This document shows positions 7,010 through 13,224 of a DNA stretch of 13,528 nt, piece after piece. A program made the translations under genes and the position numbers. The notes below the pieces were generated by a model, which did not search any database, had not been told where the DNA came from, and worked only from the letters and a program-made list of their open reading frames with translations. The stretch is from positions 1-13,528 of the forward strand of contig SYIB01000203.1 of assembly GCA_005798965.1 (NCBI GenBank), read 5' to 3'. Within the stretch, counting starts at the first letter, position 1; every line of letters starts with the position of its first letter. Source of the stretch: Planctomycetia bacterium (lineage in GTDB: Bacteria; Planctomycetota; Phycisphaerae; Phycisphaerales; SM1A02).

Positions 7010-7872
7010 CGCACATCCGGATCACCGAGGTCGGGCCGCGAGATGGCCTGCAGAACGAGAAGGCCGTCGTCCCGGCTGCCGCGAAAACCGCGTTCGTCAA
7101 TGCGCTTGCTGCGGCAGGGTGCACCGAGATCGAGGTGACCAGCTTCGTCCCTCCCAAGTGGGTGCCACAGCTGGCCGATGGCGCAGAAGTCCTTCGATCC
7201 ATCAGGCGGGTGCCCGGCGTGACGTACAGCGCGCTCGTTCCCAACGAACGGGGCCTCGAGGGGGCACTGGCTTGCGGTGTGGATGCGGTCGCCGTCTTCG
7301 CTGCCGCGAGCGAGGGCTTCAGCCGTCGCAACACCAATGGGTCGATCGATGAGGTGTTCACGCGTCTGGCGCCGGTGATCCGCGCAGCCAAGGCTGCGGG
7401 CGTTCGTGTGCGCGGCTACCTGTCGTGCGTGATCGCGTGCCCCTTCGATGGTGCCATCGCCCCCGCGGCGGTCGCGGGCTGTTCGGCGCGCCTGCTCGAA
7501 CTGGGCATCGATGAGCTGGACCTCGGTGACACCATTGGTGCCGGAACACCCAACACCATCGAGGCGATGTACGCCGCCGTTTCCGCGGTGGTCGAACCCT
7601 CGGACACCATCCTGCATCTGCACGACACGCGTGGAGCAGCGCTGAGTTGCGTCGAGCGCGCGCTGGCAATCGGTGTCCGGGCCTTCGACTCGAGCGCGAC
7701 TGGGTTGGGAGGCTGTCCGTACGCGCCGGGGGCCCCCGGCAACCTGGCGACCGAGTCCCTCGTTCGTGCGCTGCATGCCTCGGGTTGGGAGACGGGCATC
7801 GATGCTGATGCGGTGGCCCGAGCCGGCGCGCAGGTTCGAGCGACCTTTGACTCGGGCGGGGGCGCTGGATAA
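7006..7872 (+). CDS. mvaB: Hydroxymethylglutaryl-CoA lyase
   Basis: A TIM-barrel DRE-type enzyme that cleaves 3-hydroxy-3-methylglutaryl-CoA to acetyl-CoA and acetoacetate, the last step of leucine breakdown. At 288 residues it is close to the usual length of about 300. Residues 8-18 read EVGPRDGLQNE, the family opening, with metal ligand Asp13. HLHDTRG (204-210) gives His204 and His206. GLGGCPYAPGAPGNLATE (233-250) is the HMG-CoA lyase signature, with catalytic Cys237 and ligand Asn246; this loop separates it from isopropylmalate and citramalate synthases. The ATG at 7006 overlaps the stop of the small membrane protein gene and has GGGAG upstream. It is the last gene of the ygfZ unit. No other leucine-degradation gene is in the window, so its pathway partners must be elsewhere. 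Confidence 0.93.
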   Translation: MTHIRITEVGPRDGLQNEKAVVPAAAKTAFVNALAAAGCTEIEVTSFVPPKWVPQLADGAEVLRSIRRVPGVTYSALVPNERGLEGALACGVDAVAVFAAASEGFSRRNTNGSIDEVFTRLAPVIRAAKAAGVRVRGYLSCVIACPFDGAIAPAAVAGCSARLLELGIDELDLGDTIGAGTPNTIEAMYAAVSAVVEPSDTILHLHDTRGAALSCVERALAIGVRAFDSSATGLGGCPYAPGAPGNLATESLVRALHASGWETGIDADAVARAGAQVRATFDSGGGAG

Positions 7873-7896
7873 CCGCTTTCGGACGCACAGAGCACC

Positions 7897-7925
7897 TTTC
7901 GGCGCACCGCGAGATTCGCTATCGT
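7897..7925 (+). promoter_or_regulatory. Probable rpsR promoter
   Basis: TTTCGG (7897-7902) lies 17 nt upstream of TATCGT (7920-7925). The -10 fits well and the -35 is weak. Transcription would start near 7932, just before the first leader hairpin, giving a leader of about 90 nt. Read-through from the HMG-CoA lyase gene is also possible, since no terminator is seen in 7873-7919. Confidence 0.45.
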
Positions 7926-7937
7926 TCGGAACTCGCC

Positions 7938-8003
7938 GCTTCCGGATGTCACGGAAGCCCCCTGACCGGGGACCAAGGCGCTCCTGGGCTTCGGCCCGAC
8001 AGG
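7938..8003 (+). promoter_or_regulatory. Structured rpsR 5' leader with three hairpins
   Basis: Three stems follow one another. GCTTCCG/CGGAAGC (7938-7944 with 7952-7958) has a 7-nt loop. CCCC/GGGG (7959-7962 with 7968-7971) has a 5-nt loop. GGGC/GCCC (7986-7989 with 7994-7997) closes a TTCG loop, the very stable C(UUCG)G type. The last can be extended by CCT (7983-7985) pairing with AGG (8001-8003) past a GAC bulge, or as CCTG/CAGG plus GGC/GCC with a CGA bulge. It ends 7 nt before the Shine-Dalgarno GGAG (8011-8014). A leader for autoregulation by ribosomal protein is the natural hypothesis; none of the stems is followed by a T-run. Confidence 0.5.
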
Positions 8004-8020
8004 AACGAATGGAGTCACGC

Positions 8021-8239
8021 ATGTCGCAATTCACACCTCCTCCTCCGCCGACCTTCAAGCGCACCGTTGGCGCCAAGGGCAAGTCCTTCATCGACTACAA
8101 GCAGGTCGAAGAGCTTCGTCGGGCGATGACGCCCAACGGCAAGCTGTACGGCCGCAAGCGCCTCGCGCTCGATGCGCAGGTCCAGAAGCAACTTGCGCTC
8201 GCCGTCAAGCGCGCCCGCTTCCTGGCGCTGCTGCCCTAG
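8021..8239 (+). CDS. rpsR: Small-subunit ribosomal protein bS18
   Basis: A component of the 30S platform that binds 16S rRNA together with bS6. The 72 residues show the S18 pattern: FIDYKQVEELRR (23-34), matching the family's IDYKD..LLK; NGKLYGRKR (39-47), matching the GKI.PRR turn; and the C-terminal helix QLALAVKRARFLALLP (57-72), close to the near-universal AIKRARHLALLP. The usual TGT.AKYQR segment is replaced by LALDAQVQK (48-56), and the N-terminus carries five consecutive prolines (6-10). No Cys is present, so it is the zinc-free form. I chose the ATG at 8021 because GGAG lies 6 nt upstream; an in-frame ATG at 8009 has a poorer site. The usual neighbours rpsF, ssb and rplI are absent, and the gene appears monocistronic, with its own leader and terminator. 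Confidence 0.88.
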   Translation: MSQFTPPPPPTFKRTVGAKGKSFIDYKQVEELRRAMTPNGKLYGRKRLALDAQVQKQLALAVKRARFLALLP

Positions 8240-8260
8240 ACCAACGCCGGCACCTGACCG

Positions 8261-8275
8261 CGTCGTCCAACGACG
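8261..8275 (+). other. Small hairpin downstream of rpsR
   Basis: CGTCGT (8261-8266) and ACGACG (8270-8275) form a perfect 6-bp stem with a 3-nt loop, about 20 nt after the rpsR stop. It precedes the larger terminator hairpin and may add 3'-end stability. Confidence 0.3.
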
Positions 8276-8287
8276 AACGATCGATCC

Positions 8288-8324
8288 GCAGCCCGTGGCC
8301 GCTTGGCCGCGGGCTGCTGTCGTT
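8288..8324 (+). terminator. Strong hairpin terminator after rpsR
   Basis: A 13-bp stem, GCAGCCCG-T-GGCC (8288-8300) with GGCC-G-CGGGCTGC (8305-8317), is perfect except for one T-G wobble and has a GCTT loop. TGTCGTT follows, only a modest T-tract, so release may be inefficient or need help. It lies between convergent rpsR and the TPR gene and would shield either from read-through. The rest of 8325-8387 holds nothing I can identify. Confidence 0.6.
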
Positions 8325-8387
8325 GATCCGGGCATGAGCTTTCCGCTCCAGAGACGCGCAAAGGCCGCGTGAACTCGGCAGGCAAGG

Positions 8388-9803
8388 TCAGCGCATCGTG
8401 GCCAGACCGAGCAGCCGGCGCAACGACCGAATCATCCGGTGCCACACCAGATGCACGCGCAGCGTGGTCAGCGCGTGGTGGTCGGGGCTGATGGTGCGCA
8501 GGCGGCCGATGCAGGCTGAGGCCAGCCGCAGATCGCCCCGACGAAGACCAGCGACCGCGGCATTGAATGCGCTCGTGGCGCAGTGCCGATCGCGATGCAG
8601 TGCAAGCAGTGCCGCGCGTGGGTCATCGTGCTCGACCGCTGCCAGATATCCGATCAATCGTGCGACTTGTGGCTCGCTGCAGAGTTCGCCGGCGTCCTTG
8701 GCGTCGCGGCCCACGAAGGCCAGATCGAACGCCAGCGCACGTGCCCCCAGCCCGAGCGCCAGTTCGGCCAGAACGACGTAGCCCGTGCTCGGATGGTCGT
8801 CGAGGGCAGCCGTGGAACCCGTTTCGCGCGTGCGCAGCACGATGGACTGCAGGGCGAATCGTGCGGCACCGGCATCGCCGAGCCGGATGGCCGCTTCGGC
8901 CAATCCTGCAAGCGCCACCATGTCGCCCGGTTCCATCGCCAGGGATCGCTCGAAACTCATGCGCGCATCGATGTAGCGCGCCAGTCGCATCTGCGCGAAA
9001 CCGCGCCGACGCGCAGCGTCTGCTTGGAACTCGCCGTGCAGCGCAGCAACCTTGAAGGCCTCCTCGGCCTCGTCGAGCCGACCGAGGGATTCGAGCACGA
9101 GGCCAAGGCCGATGTACGGCGCGCCGCTGTCGTCTTCGCCGTTGCCTGCGGTGTCGGGTCGGGGCAGGGGGCTCGCCGCGCAGACGGCGCGGAAGACGCG
9201 CAGTGCCTTGCGGTGCTCGCCACTGAACTGCAGGGCGAAGCCGAGCCGCGTGCGAAGACCCGGGAGCTCGGCGCCCTGGCCTTGGGCATGTTCGTAGCAC
9301 CACGCCGCTCGGGCATGGTCGCCCTTGCGCGCGCAGACATCGCCCATCTCGATCGCCGTCAGCGGCAGCTGTGCCCCATACTCCTGGGCGGTGTAATACG
9401 CGACCTCTGCCTCGTCGAAGCGCTCCATGGCGTTGAGCGCGTGGACTTGCAGTGCCCAGGCAGGATCGTGCGCACCGTCGGAGCGCGAGGCTGCCTGCGC
9501 CCATTCGAGGCAGAGTTCATGAAGGCCCATGCGCGCGGCGCAGGCCGCGGCCATGGTCTGGGCGGAGCACGGGGCATCCAGATCTTCCACTGCTTGGGTG
9601 TAGGCCCGGAGTGCATCCTCAAGGCGGCCAGCCCCCTCGAGGGCGCGCCCGAGGTGGAGCTGCCATTCGGGGTGCGCATCGTCGGCCTGCAGGGCAAGCC
9701 TGAGCACCGGGACCGCCACGGCGAACTCGCCCTTGCTCATGCGCTCGAGCGCATAGCGGACCGCGTCGGATGGCGACTCGAATTCGCGTCGTTCCTCGCC
9801 CAT
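8388..9803 (-). CDS. Tetratricopeptide-repeat protein, function unknown
   Basis: The 471 residues are almost entirely helical TPR-like repeats, so this is a protein-protein interaction scaffold of unknown partner. Clear units include about 13-46 (GEFAVAVPVLRLALQADDAH), 46-79 (LGRALEGAGRLEDALRAYTQA), 115-145, 150-180 (EMGDVCARKGDHARAAWCYE), 184-216 (LGFALQFSGEHRKALRVFRA), 229-260 (LGLVLESLGRLDEAEEAFKVA), 263-293 (YIDARMSFERSLAMEPGD) and 297-325. The C-terminal 340-471 has weaker repeats and a basic end. No signal peptide, membrane helix or catalytic domain is seen, so it is probably cytosolic. I chose the ATG at 9803: TACCAT sits 6 nt upstream, while a longer frame to 9884 would run into the preceding gene with unlike composition. 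It lies 59 bp after the FNR stop on the same strand. Confidence 0.8.
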   Translation of the reverse strand: MGEERREFESPSDAVRYALERMSKGEFAVAVPVLRLALQADDAHPEWQLHLGRALEGAGRLEDALRAYTQAVEDLDAPCSAQTMAAACAARMGLHELCLEWAQAASRSDGAHDPAWALQVHALNAMERFDEAEVAYYTAQEYGAQLPLTAIEMGDVCARKGDHARAAWCYEHAQGQGAELPGLRTRLGFALQFSGEHRKALRVFRAVCAASPLPRPDTAGNGEDDSGAPYIGLGLVLESLGRLDEAEEAFKVAALHGEFQADAARRRGFAQMRLARYIDARMSFERSLAMEPGDMVALAGLAEAAIRLGDAGAARFALQSIVLRTRETGSTAALDDHPSTGYVVLAELALGLGARALAFDLAFVGRDAKDAGELCSEPQVARLIGYLAAVEHDDPRAALLALHRDRHCATSAFNAAVAGLRRGDLRLASACIGRLRTISPDHHALTTLRVHLVWHRMIRSLRRLLGLATMR

Positions 9804-9809
9804 GCCGGG

Positions 9810-9815
9810 ATGGTA
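9810..9815 (-). promoter_or_regulatory. -10-like element of the TPR gene
   Basis: TACCAT on the minus strand ends 6 nt before the ATG at 9803, so transcription would begin at or within a base or two of the start codon. No Shine-Dalgarno and no convincing -35 are seen. Confidence 0.4.
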
Positions 9816-9862
9816 CGCGGGCAGCCACCCATCGGATCGGGCAATCCGGAATGGTTGGGGCC

Positions 9863-10873
9863 TCAGTAGACCTCGACCATGCACCGTCGGGTGGCGTGGA
9901 CGCGGCGGCGGAGCTGGTCCTCGGTCCAGGCGTCGGGCGCGATCCCCGACACCTCCTCATGCAGGCTCAAGTACTGATCGCCAAGTCCGTGGCGGGCGAG
10001 CATGCGGTACACCCCGATCTGCATGCCGGCGAGACCGCACAGGTAGACCAGCCCGCGGGTCCCGGCCAAGGTCGGTCGCAGGCTCTCGACGATGCTGTCC
10101 ATGAATTGGTGGACATAGGCACCACGCCCCGGGGTCGCCGCTGACTCGCGACTGATCACTGTGTGGTAGGTGAAGTTCGGGTGCGCGGCAGCCAAGCCGG
10201 CAAACCACTCGTCGTAGATCAGGTCGGTGGTGTACGGCGTGCCCATGACCAGGGTGATCGACGAGTTCGACGGTCGCCACGCCGCACGGGCCGGCGTGCC
10301 CTCGGGCGGTCCGACGAGCAGCTCGTGGATCATGCCACGGAAGGGCGCGATGCCGGTGCCGGTGGCCACGAAGAGGTAGTCGTGAGCGTTGCGATCGGTG
10401 GGCAGCAGGAACCGCTTGCCGGCCGGACCGGTGACCTGCACCTGGTCGCCGGGCTTGCGATCGCACAGGAAATTGCTGCAGACGCCCAGGAACAGGCCGT
10501 GATCGTCAGGATCCTCGCCCGGCCGCTGGGGCTTGCGCTCGTCGATGAGCCGCTTGACGGTGGTGCTGAGGACACGGCCGTATCCGTCCTCCCCGTAGCC
10601 CGGACTGGCGATTGAGTAGAGCCGCACCTTGTGTGGCTTGCCGTTCGCATCCGAGCCCGGCGGAACGACGCCGAAACTCTGGCCTGCCAGAAAGCGCCCC
10701 TCGAGCGGCGTGCCACCGACGTCGATGCAGACGTGGCGCACCACGCTCGCCGACTTGCCTTTGGTGCAGAGGGCGGAGGACGTGACCACCGCCGTCGTGG
10801 GTGCTGTTGGGGGCACGAGGTGCATGGCTGCCTCGGGCATCGACGGTTCATTCACGGTGGCGTGGTCGCTCAT
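9863..10873 (-). CDS. Plant-type (plastidic-class) ferredoxin-NADP+ reductase
   Basis: A FAD enzyme that moves electrons between ferredoxin or flavodoxin and NADP(H). Within the 336 residues, RLYSIAS (84-90) is the FAD-binding signature and CSNFLCDRKPGDQVQVTGPAG (132-152) follows as in plant and cyanobacterial FNRs. GTGIAPFRG (172-180) is the NADP pyrophosphate motif, YLCGLAGMQIG (277-287) the C-terminal NADP motif, and the protein ends in VEVY with the terminal Tyr336 that stacks on the flavin in the plastidic class. Residues 1-35 are a Pro/Ala/Thr-rich extension with no clear signal. I chose the ATG at 10873; the frame stays open far upstream, antisense to murA, and an ATG at 10936 would lie upstream of the gene's own promoter. 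No ferredoxin gene is nearby. In a non-photosynthetic bacterium it would more likely supply reduced ferredoxin from NADPH. Confidence 0.9.
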   Translation of the reverse strand: MSDHATVNEPSMPEAAMHLVPPTAPTTAVVTSSALCTKGKSASVVRHVCIDVGGTPLEGRFLAGQSFGVVPPGSDANGKPHKVRLYSIASPGYGEDGYGRVLSTTVKRLIDERKPQRPGEDPDDHGLFLGVCSNFLCDRKPGDQVQVTGPAGKRFLLPTDRNAHDYLFVATGTGIAPFRGMIHELLVGPPEGTPARAAWRPSNSSITLVMGTPYTTDLIYDEWFAGLAAAHPNFTYHTVISRESAATPGRGAYVHQFMDSIVESLRPTLAGTRGLVYLCGLAGMQIGVYRMLARHGLGDQYLSLHEEVSGIAPDAWTEDQLRRRVHATRRCMVEVY

Positions 10874-10883
10874 GGAAGGGCAG

Positions 10884-10911
10884 ATGCTACGAAAGGCAAA
10901 ATCATCGTCAA
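10884..10911 (-). promoter_or_regulatory. Promoter of the FNR gene, nearly leaderless
   Basis: TTGACG (10906-10911) and TAGCAT (10884-10889) on the minus strand are 16 nt apart, the best -35/-10 pair for any of the Shine-Dalgarno-lacking genes here. The -10 ends 10 nt before the ATG at 10873, so the untranslated leader would be about 3 nt. Confidence 0.6.
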
Positions 10912-10944
10912 TGCGTTTGGAAGCCACACAGGCCATCGTGCCGA

Positions 10945-10953
10945 TGTCATAAT
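10945..10953 (+). promoter_or_regulatory. Extended -10 promoter of murA
   Basis: TG at 10945-10946, one base, then CATAAT (10948-10953) forms an extended -10 element. No matching -35 is found at 16-18 nt. The predicted start near 10960 leaves a leader of about 43 nt that includes the Shine-Dalgarno GAGGT (10993-10997). Confidence 0.5.
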
Positions 10954-11002
10954 GCGCGAGGTCGCATGGATGCGGCTCATGAATCCTGACGTGAGGTAAA
11001 CG

Positions 11003-12376
11003 ATGGCAATGGAATGCTTCGTGATCGAGGGCGGTAAGCGACTCAGCGGGGAAGTCCGCATCGAGGGCGCCAAGAACGCCGCACTCCCGCTCCTGTGCTG
11101 CTCGCTGCTGACCGATGACACGGTCCAGCTTGACAACGTCAGTGACCACGCCGACATCGATAACATGCTGAAATTGCTGGGGGAACTCGGCATGGGGGTC
11201 GAGCGCACGCCGGGTCGCATCCGTGTGACCGGTACCGGTACCGACACGTCGGAAGCCAGCTACGAAACGGTCAAGAAGATGCGCGCCTCGATCAGCGTGC
11301 TTGGGCCGCTGGTCGCCAAGCGGGGCAAGGCCTTCGTGAGCCTGCCCGGCGGCTGCGCGTTCGGTGATCGCCCCGTCGACCTGCACTTGCGCGGACTTCG
11401 CGCCCTCGGTGCCAAGATCGAGATGGAAGGCGGCTACATCACCGTGAGCGCTGACCGTCTCACGGGCGCCACGATCTTCCTCGGCGGCCCGAACGGCTCG
11501 AGCGTGGGCGCCACCGAGAACGTGATGTGCGCAGCGACCCTGGCCAAGGGGCGCACGGTGATCGAGGGCGCTGCCTGCGAACCCGAGGTCGTCGATGTGG
11601 CGCGTCTCTTGCGCTCGATGGGTGCCAAGATCACCGGCGACGGCAGCCCGCGCATCGTCATCGAGGGCGTCGATGAGCTCTCGGGCGCCTCGCACTCGGT
11701 CATGCCCGACCGCATCGTGGCGGGGACCTACGCGATCGCTGCGGCCATCACCAATGGTCAGGTCGTGCTGCACGACTTCCCCTACGACAGCCTGCTCTGC
11801 GCGCTCGACCGATGGAACGAGATCGGTGTGCGCATCGAGAAGCTCAACGCCGCCGACAGCGATGAGCGTTGCAGCGTGCGCGTCTTCAGCGAGCGATTCC
11901 TGCGTCCGACCACGATCACGACCCAGCCGCACCCGGGCTTCCCGACCGACCTTCAGGCCCAGTTCATGGCCTTGCTCACCCAGGCACAGGGCAATTCGAT
12001 CATCACCGAGAAGATCTACACCGAGCGTTTCCTCCATGTGGCCGAACTGGCCCGCATGGGGGCGCAGGTGCAGCGCAACCAGAACGTCTGCGTGATCACT
12101 GGCCGAAGCCCCCTCAGTGGCGCGGAGGTCATGGCAAGCGACCTTCGCGCGAGCGCCTGCCTCGTGCTGGCCGGCCTCGCTGCGGAGGGCGAGACCATCG
12201 TGCACCGCGTCTACCACCTCGACCGTGGCTACGCGCGCATGGAGCAGGTGCTCACTCGTCTGGGCGCCAAGGTGCTGCGCGTGCCTGCCGAGCACGTGCG
12301 CGAGATCGCCGCGTCACGCGGGCCCGGCCACCGACTGGGCCTGGCGGCGTCGCCGCTCACTCAGGACGAGGGCTGA
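11003..12376 (+). CDS. murA: MurA: UDP-N-acetylglucosamine 1-carboxyvinyltransferase
   Basis: A cytosolic EPSP-synthase-fold enzyme that transfers enolpyruvate from PEP to UDP-GlcNAc, the first committed step of peptidoglycan synthesis and the fosfomycin target. Motifs follow the family: GAKNAALP (22-29) with Lys24/Asn25, LPGGCAFGDRPVDLH (115-129) with the catalytic Cys118 on the flexible loop, TDLQAQFMALLTQA with the conserved catalytic Asp, and the C-terminal DLRASACLVLAGLAAEGET with the PEP-binding Arg. Because Cys rather than Asp occupies the loop, fosfomycin sensitivity is expected. The 457 residues exceed the usual 420 or so by a hydrophilic tail after about residue 430. The ATG at 11003 is supported by GAGGT 5 nt upstream; an ATG at 11009 is less likely. 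Its 3' end overlaps the convergent methyltransferase gene by 63 bp. Confidence 0.96.
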   Translation: MAMECFVIEGGKRLSGEVRIEGAKNAALPLLCCSLLTDDTVQLDNVSDHADIDNMLKLLGELGMGVERTPGRIRVTGTGTDTSEASYETVKKMRASISVLGPLVAKRGKAFVSLPGGCAFGDRPVDLHLRGLRALGAKIEMEGGYITVSADRLTGATIFLGGPNGSSVGATENVMCAATLAKGRTVIEGAACEPEVVDVARLLRSMGAKITGDGSPRIVIEGVDELSGASHSVMPDRIVAGTYAIAAAITNGQVVLHDFPYDSLLCALDRWNEIGVRIEKLNAADSDERCSVRVFSERFLRPTTITTQPHPGFPTDLQAQFMALLTQAQGNSIITEKIYTERFLHVAELARMGAQVQRNQNVCVITGRSPLSGAEVMASDLRASACLVLAGLAAEGETIVHRVYHLDRGYARMEQVLTRLGAKVLRVPAEHVREIAASRGPGHRLGLAASPLTQDEG

Positions 12377-13210
12377 GGTCACCGCCACGTTCAGGCTCGG
12401 AACGTCATCGGCCTCCCGGAGGCCGTGCTGGGCCTGCATGGGCAGGTTGACGGTGGTGCCACAGGCTTCCATGGTCGCCTGACGCACGCCGGCGCCCTCG
12501 GCACCGAAGACGAACAGGCTCCGCGGAGGCATGGGCACGTCCCACAGGGGCCTCGCCCCTGCGCAATCCTCGACGGCGATCAGGGCAAAACCGTGGCGAT
12601 CGCGCAGTTCTGCAAGCGCATCATGAAGCGAGTTGGCTCGGGCCCACGGTACGGTGAAGGTCCGGCCGCTGGCGATCCTGATGGCCTTGCGATTGAGAGG
12701 GTCGCCGCAGCGTTCGCTGAGCAGCAAGGCTGCATCGCCGAAGCACGCCGCGTTGCGGAAGAGGCTGCCGATGTTGTCGGTGTGCACGATCCCATCGCCA
12801 GCCAGCACGGTGCAGCAGGCTGGGAGGCTCGATGCGAAGGCATCGAGATCGGCGCAGGCTGCATCTTCGCTCTTGCGGCGCTTGGCGCTCGGTTCGCCCG
12901 GGCGCGAACAGAGCATGATGGCACCATCATGCATCCGGTAGCCGGTGAGCGCCGTGAGCTCGTCGTGGCTGATGCGGTGGATGACCAGCGGGAAGCAGCC
13001 CAGCGCATCGCCGATCTCCGCCATGGCCTCGTCGCAGGCAAGCAGTTCGAGTGGCCGCACGCGAGGCATCATGCGCGCGCGGCCGAGCGCATCAGCGTGC
13101 ATGGCGTGCAGGGCGCGCCTGATGACGCGGGGGCTCTCGGCCAGGAACAGGCCATCGCCGCGCAAGTCGCTGTCGAACGCGTTGGCAAAGAACGGGCTGG
13201 GCGCCGGCAT
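12314..13210 (-). CDS. SpoU/TrmH-family RNA 2'-O-methyltransferase
   Basis: A SAM-dependent SPOUT-class enzyme methylating a ribose 2'-OH in tRNA or rRNA; the target nucleotide cannot be read from the sequence. The three SpoU motifs are all in the C-terminal half: DNIGSLFRNAACFG (145-158), with the catalytic-type Asn and Arg; FVFGAEGAGV (233-242), part of the SAM-binding knot; and PSLNVAVTSALVL (271-283). Residues 1-130 form an N-terminal substrate-binding domain, including the basic PSAKRRK patch near 107-113. Length (298) is normal for two-domain members. The ATG at 13210 lies only 14 nt after the rho stop, with no separate Shine-Dalgarno or -10, so it is probably translated by coupling within a rho operon. 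The last 21 codons overlap the end of murA on the other strand. Confidence 0.9.
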   Translation of the reverse strand: MPAPSPFFANAFDSDLRGDGLFLAESPRVIRRALHAMHADALGRARMMPRVRPLELLACDEAMAEIGDALGCFPLVIHRISHDELTALTGYRMHDGAIMLCSRPGEPSAKRRKSEDAACADLDAFASSLPACCTVLAGDGIVHTDNIGSLFRNAACFGDAALLLSERCGDPLNRKAIRIASGRTFTVPWARANSLHDALAELRDRHGFALIAVEDCAGARPLWDVPMPPRSLFVFGAEGAGVRQATMEACGTTVNLPMQAQHGLREADDVPSLNVAVTSALVLSERRRRQAQSVAGPA

Positions 13211-13224
13211 GGGCGTGCGTCGGC

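Noticed and set aside
6988..8091. 367-codon minus-strand frame opposite HMG-CoA lyase and rpsR
   Set aside because: Covers two conserved plus-strand genes and has no domain or start signal.
8583..9869. 428-codon plus-strand frame opposite the TPR gene
   Set aside because: The minus-strand product has clear TPR periodicity; the plus-strand one is featureless and Gly/Arg/Ala-rich.
9804..9884. 27-codon N-terminal extension of the TPR protein
   Set aside because: The extension overlaps the FNR 3' end, is unlike the TPR part, and the ATG at 9803 has its own upstream -10-like box.
10874..12295. Upstream half of an 810-codon open frame on the minus strand that includes the FNR gene
   Set aside because: This part is antisense to murA, whose protein is clearly conserved. 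The FNR start at 10873 sits behind a good promoter, and the upstream translation is the Gly/His/Arg/Asp-rich kind seen on shadow strands of GC-rich genes.
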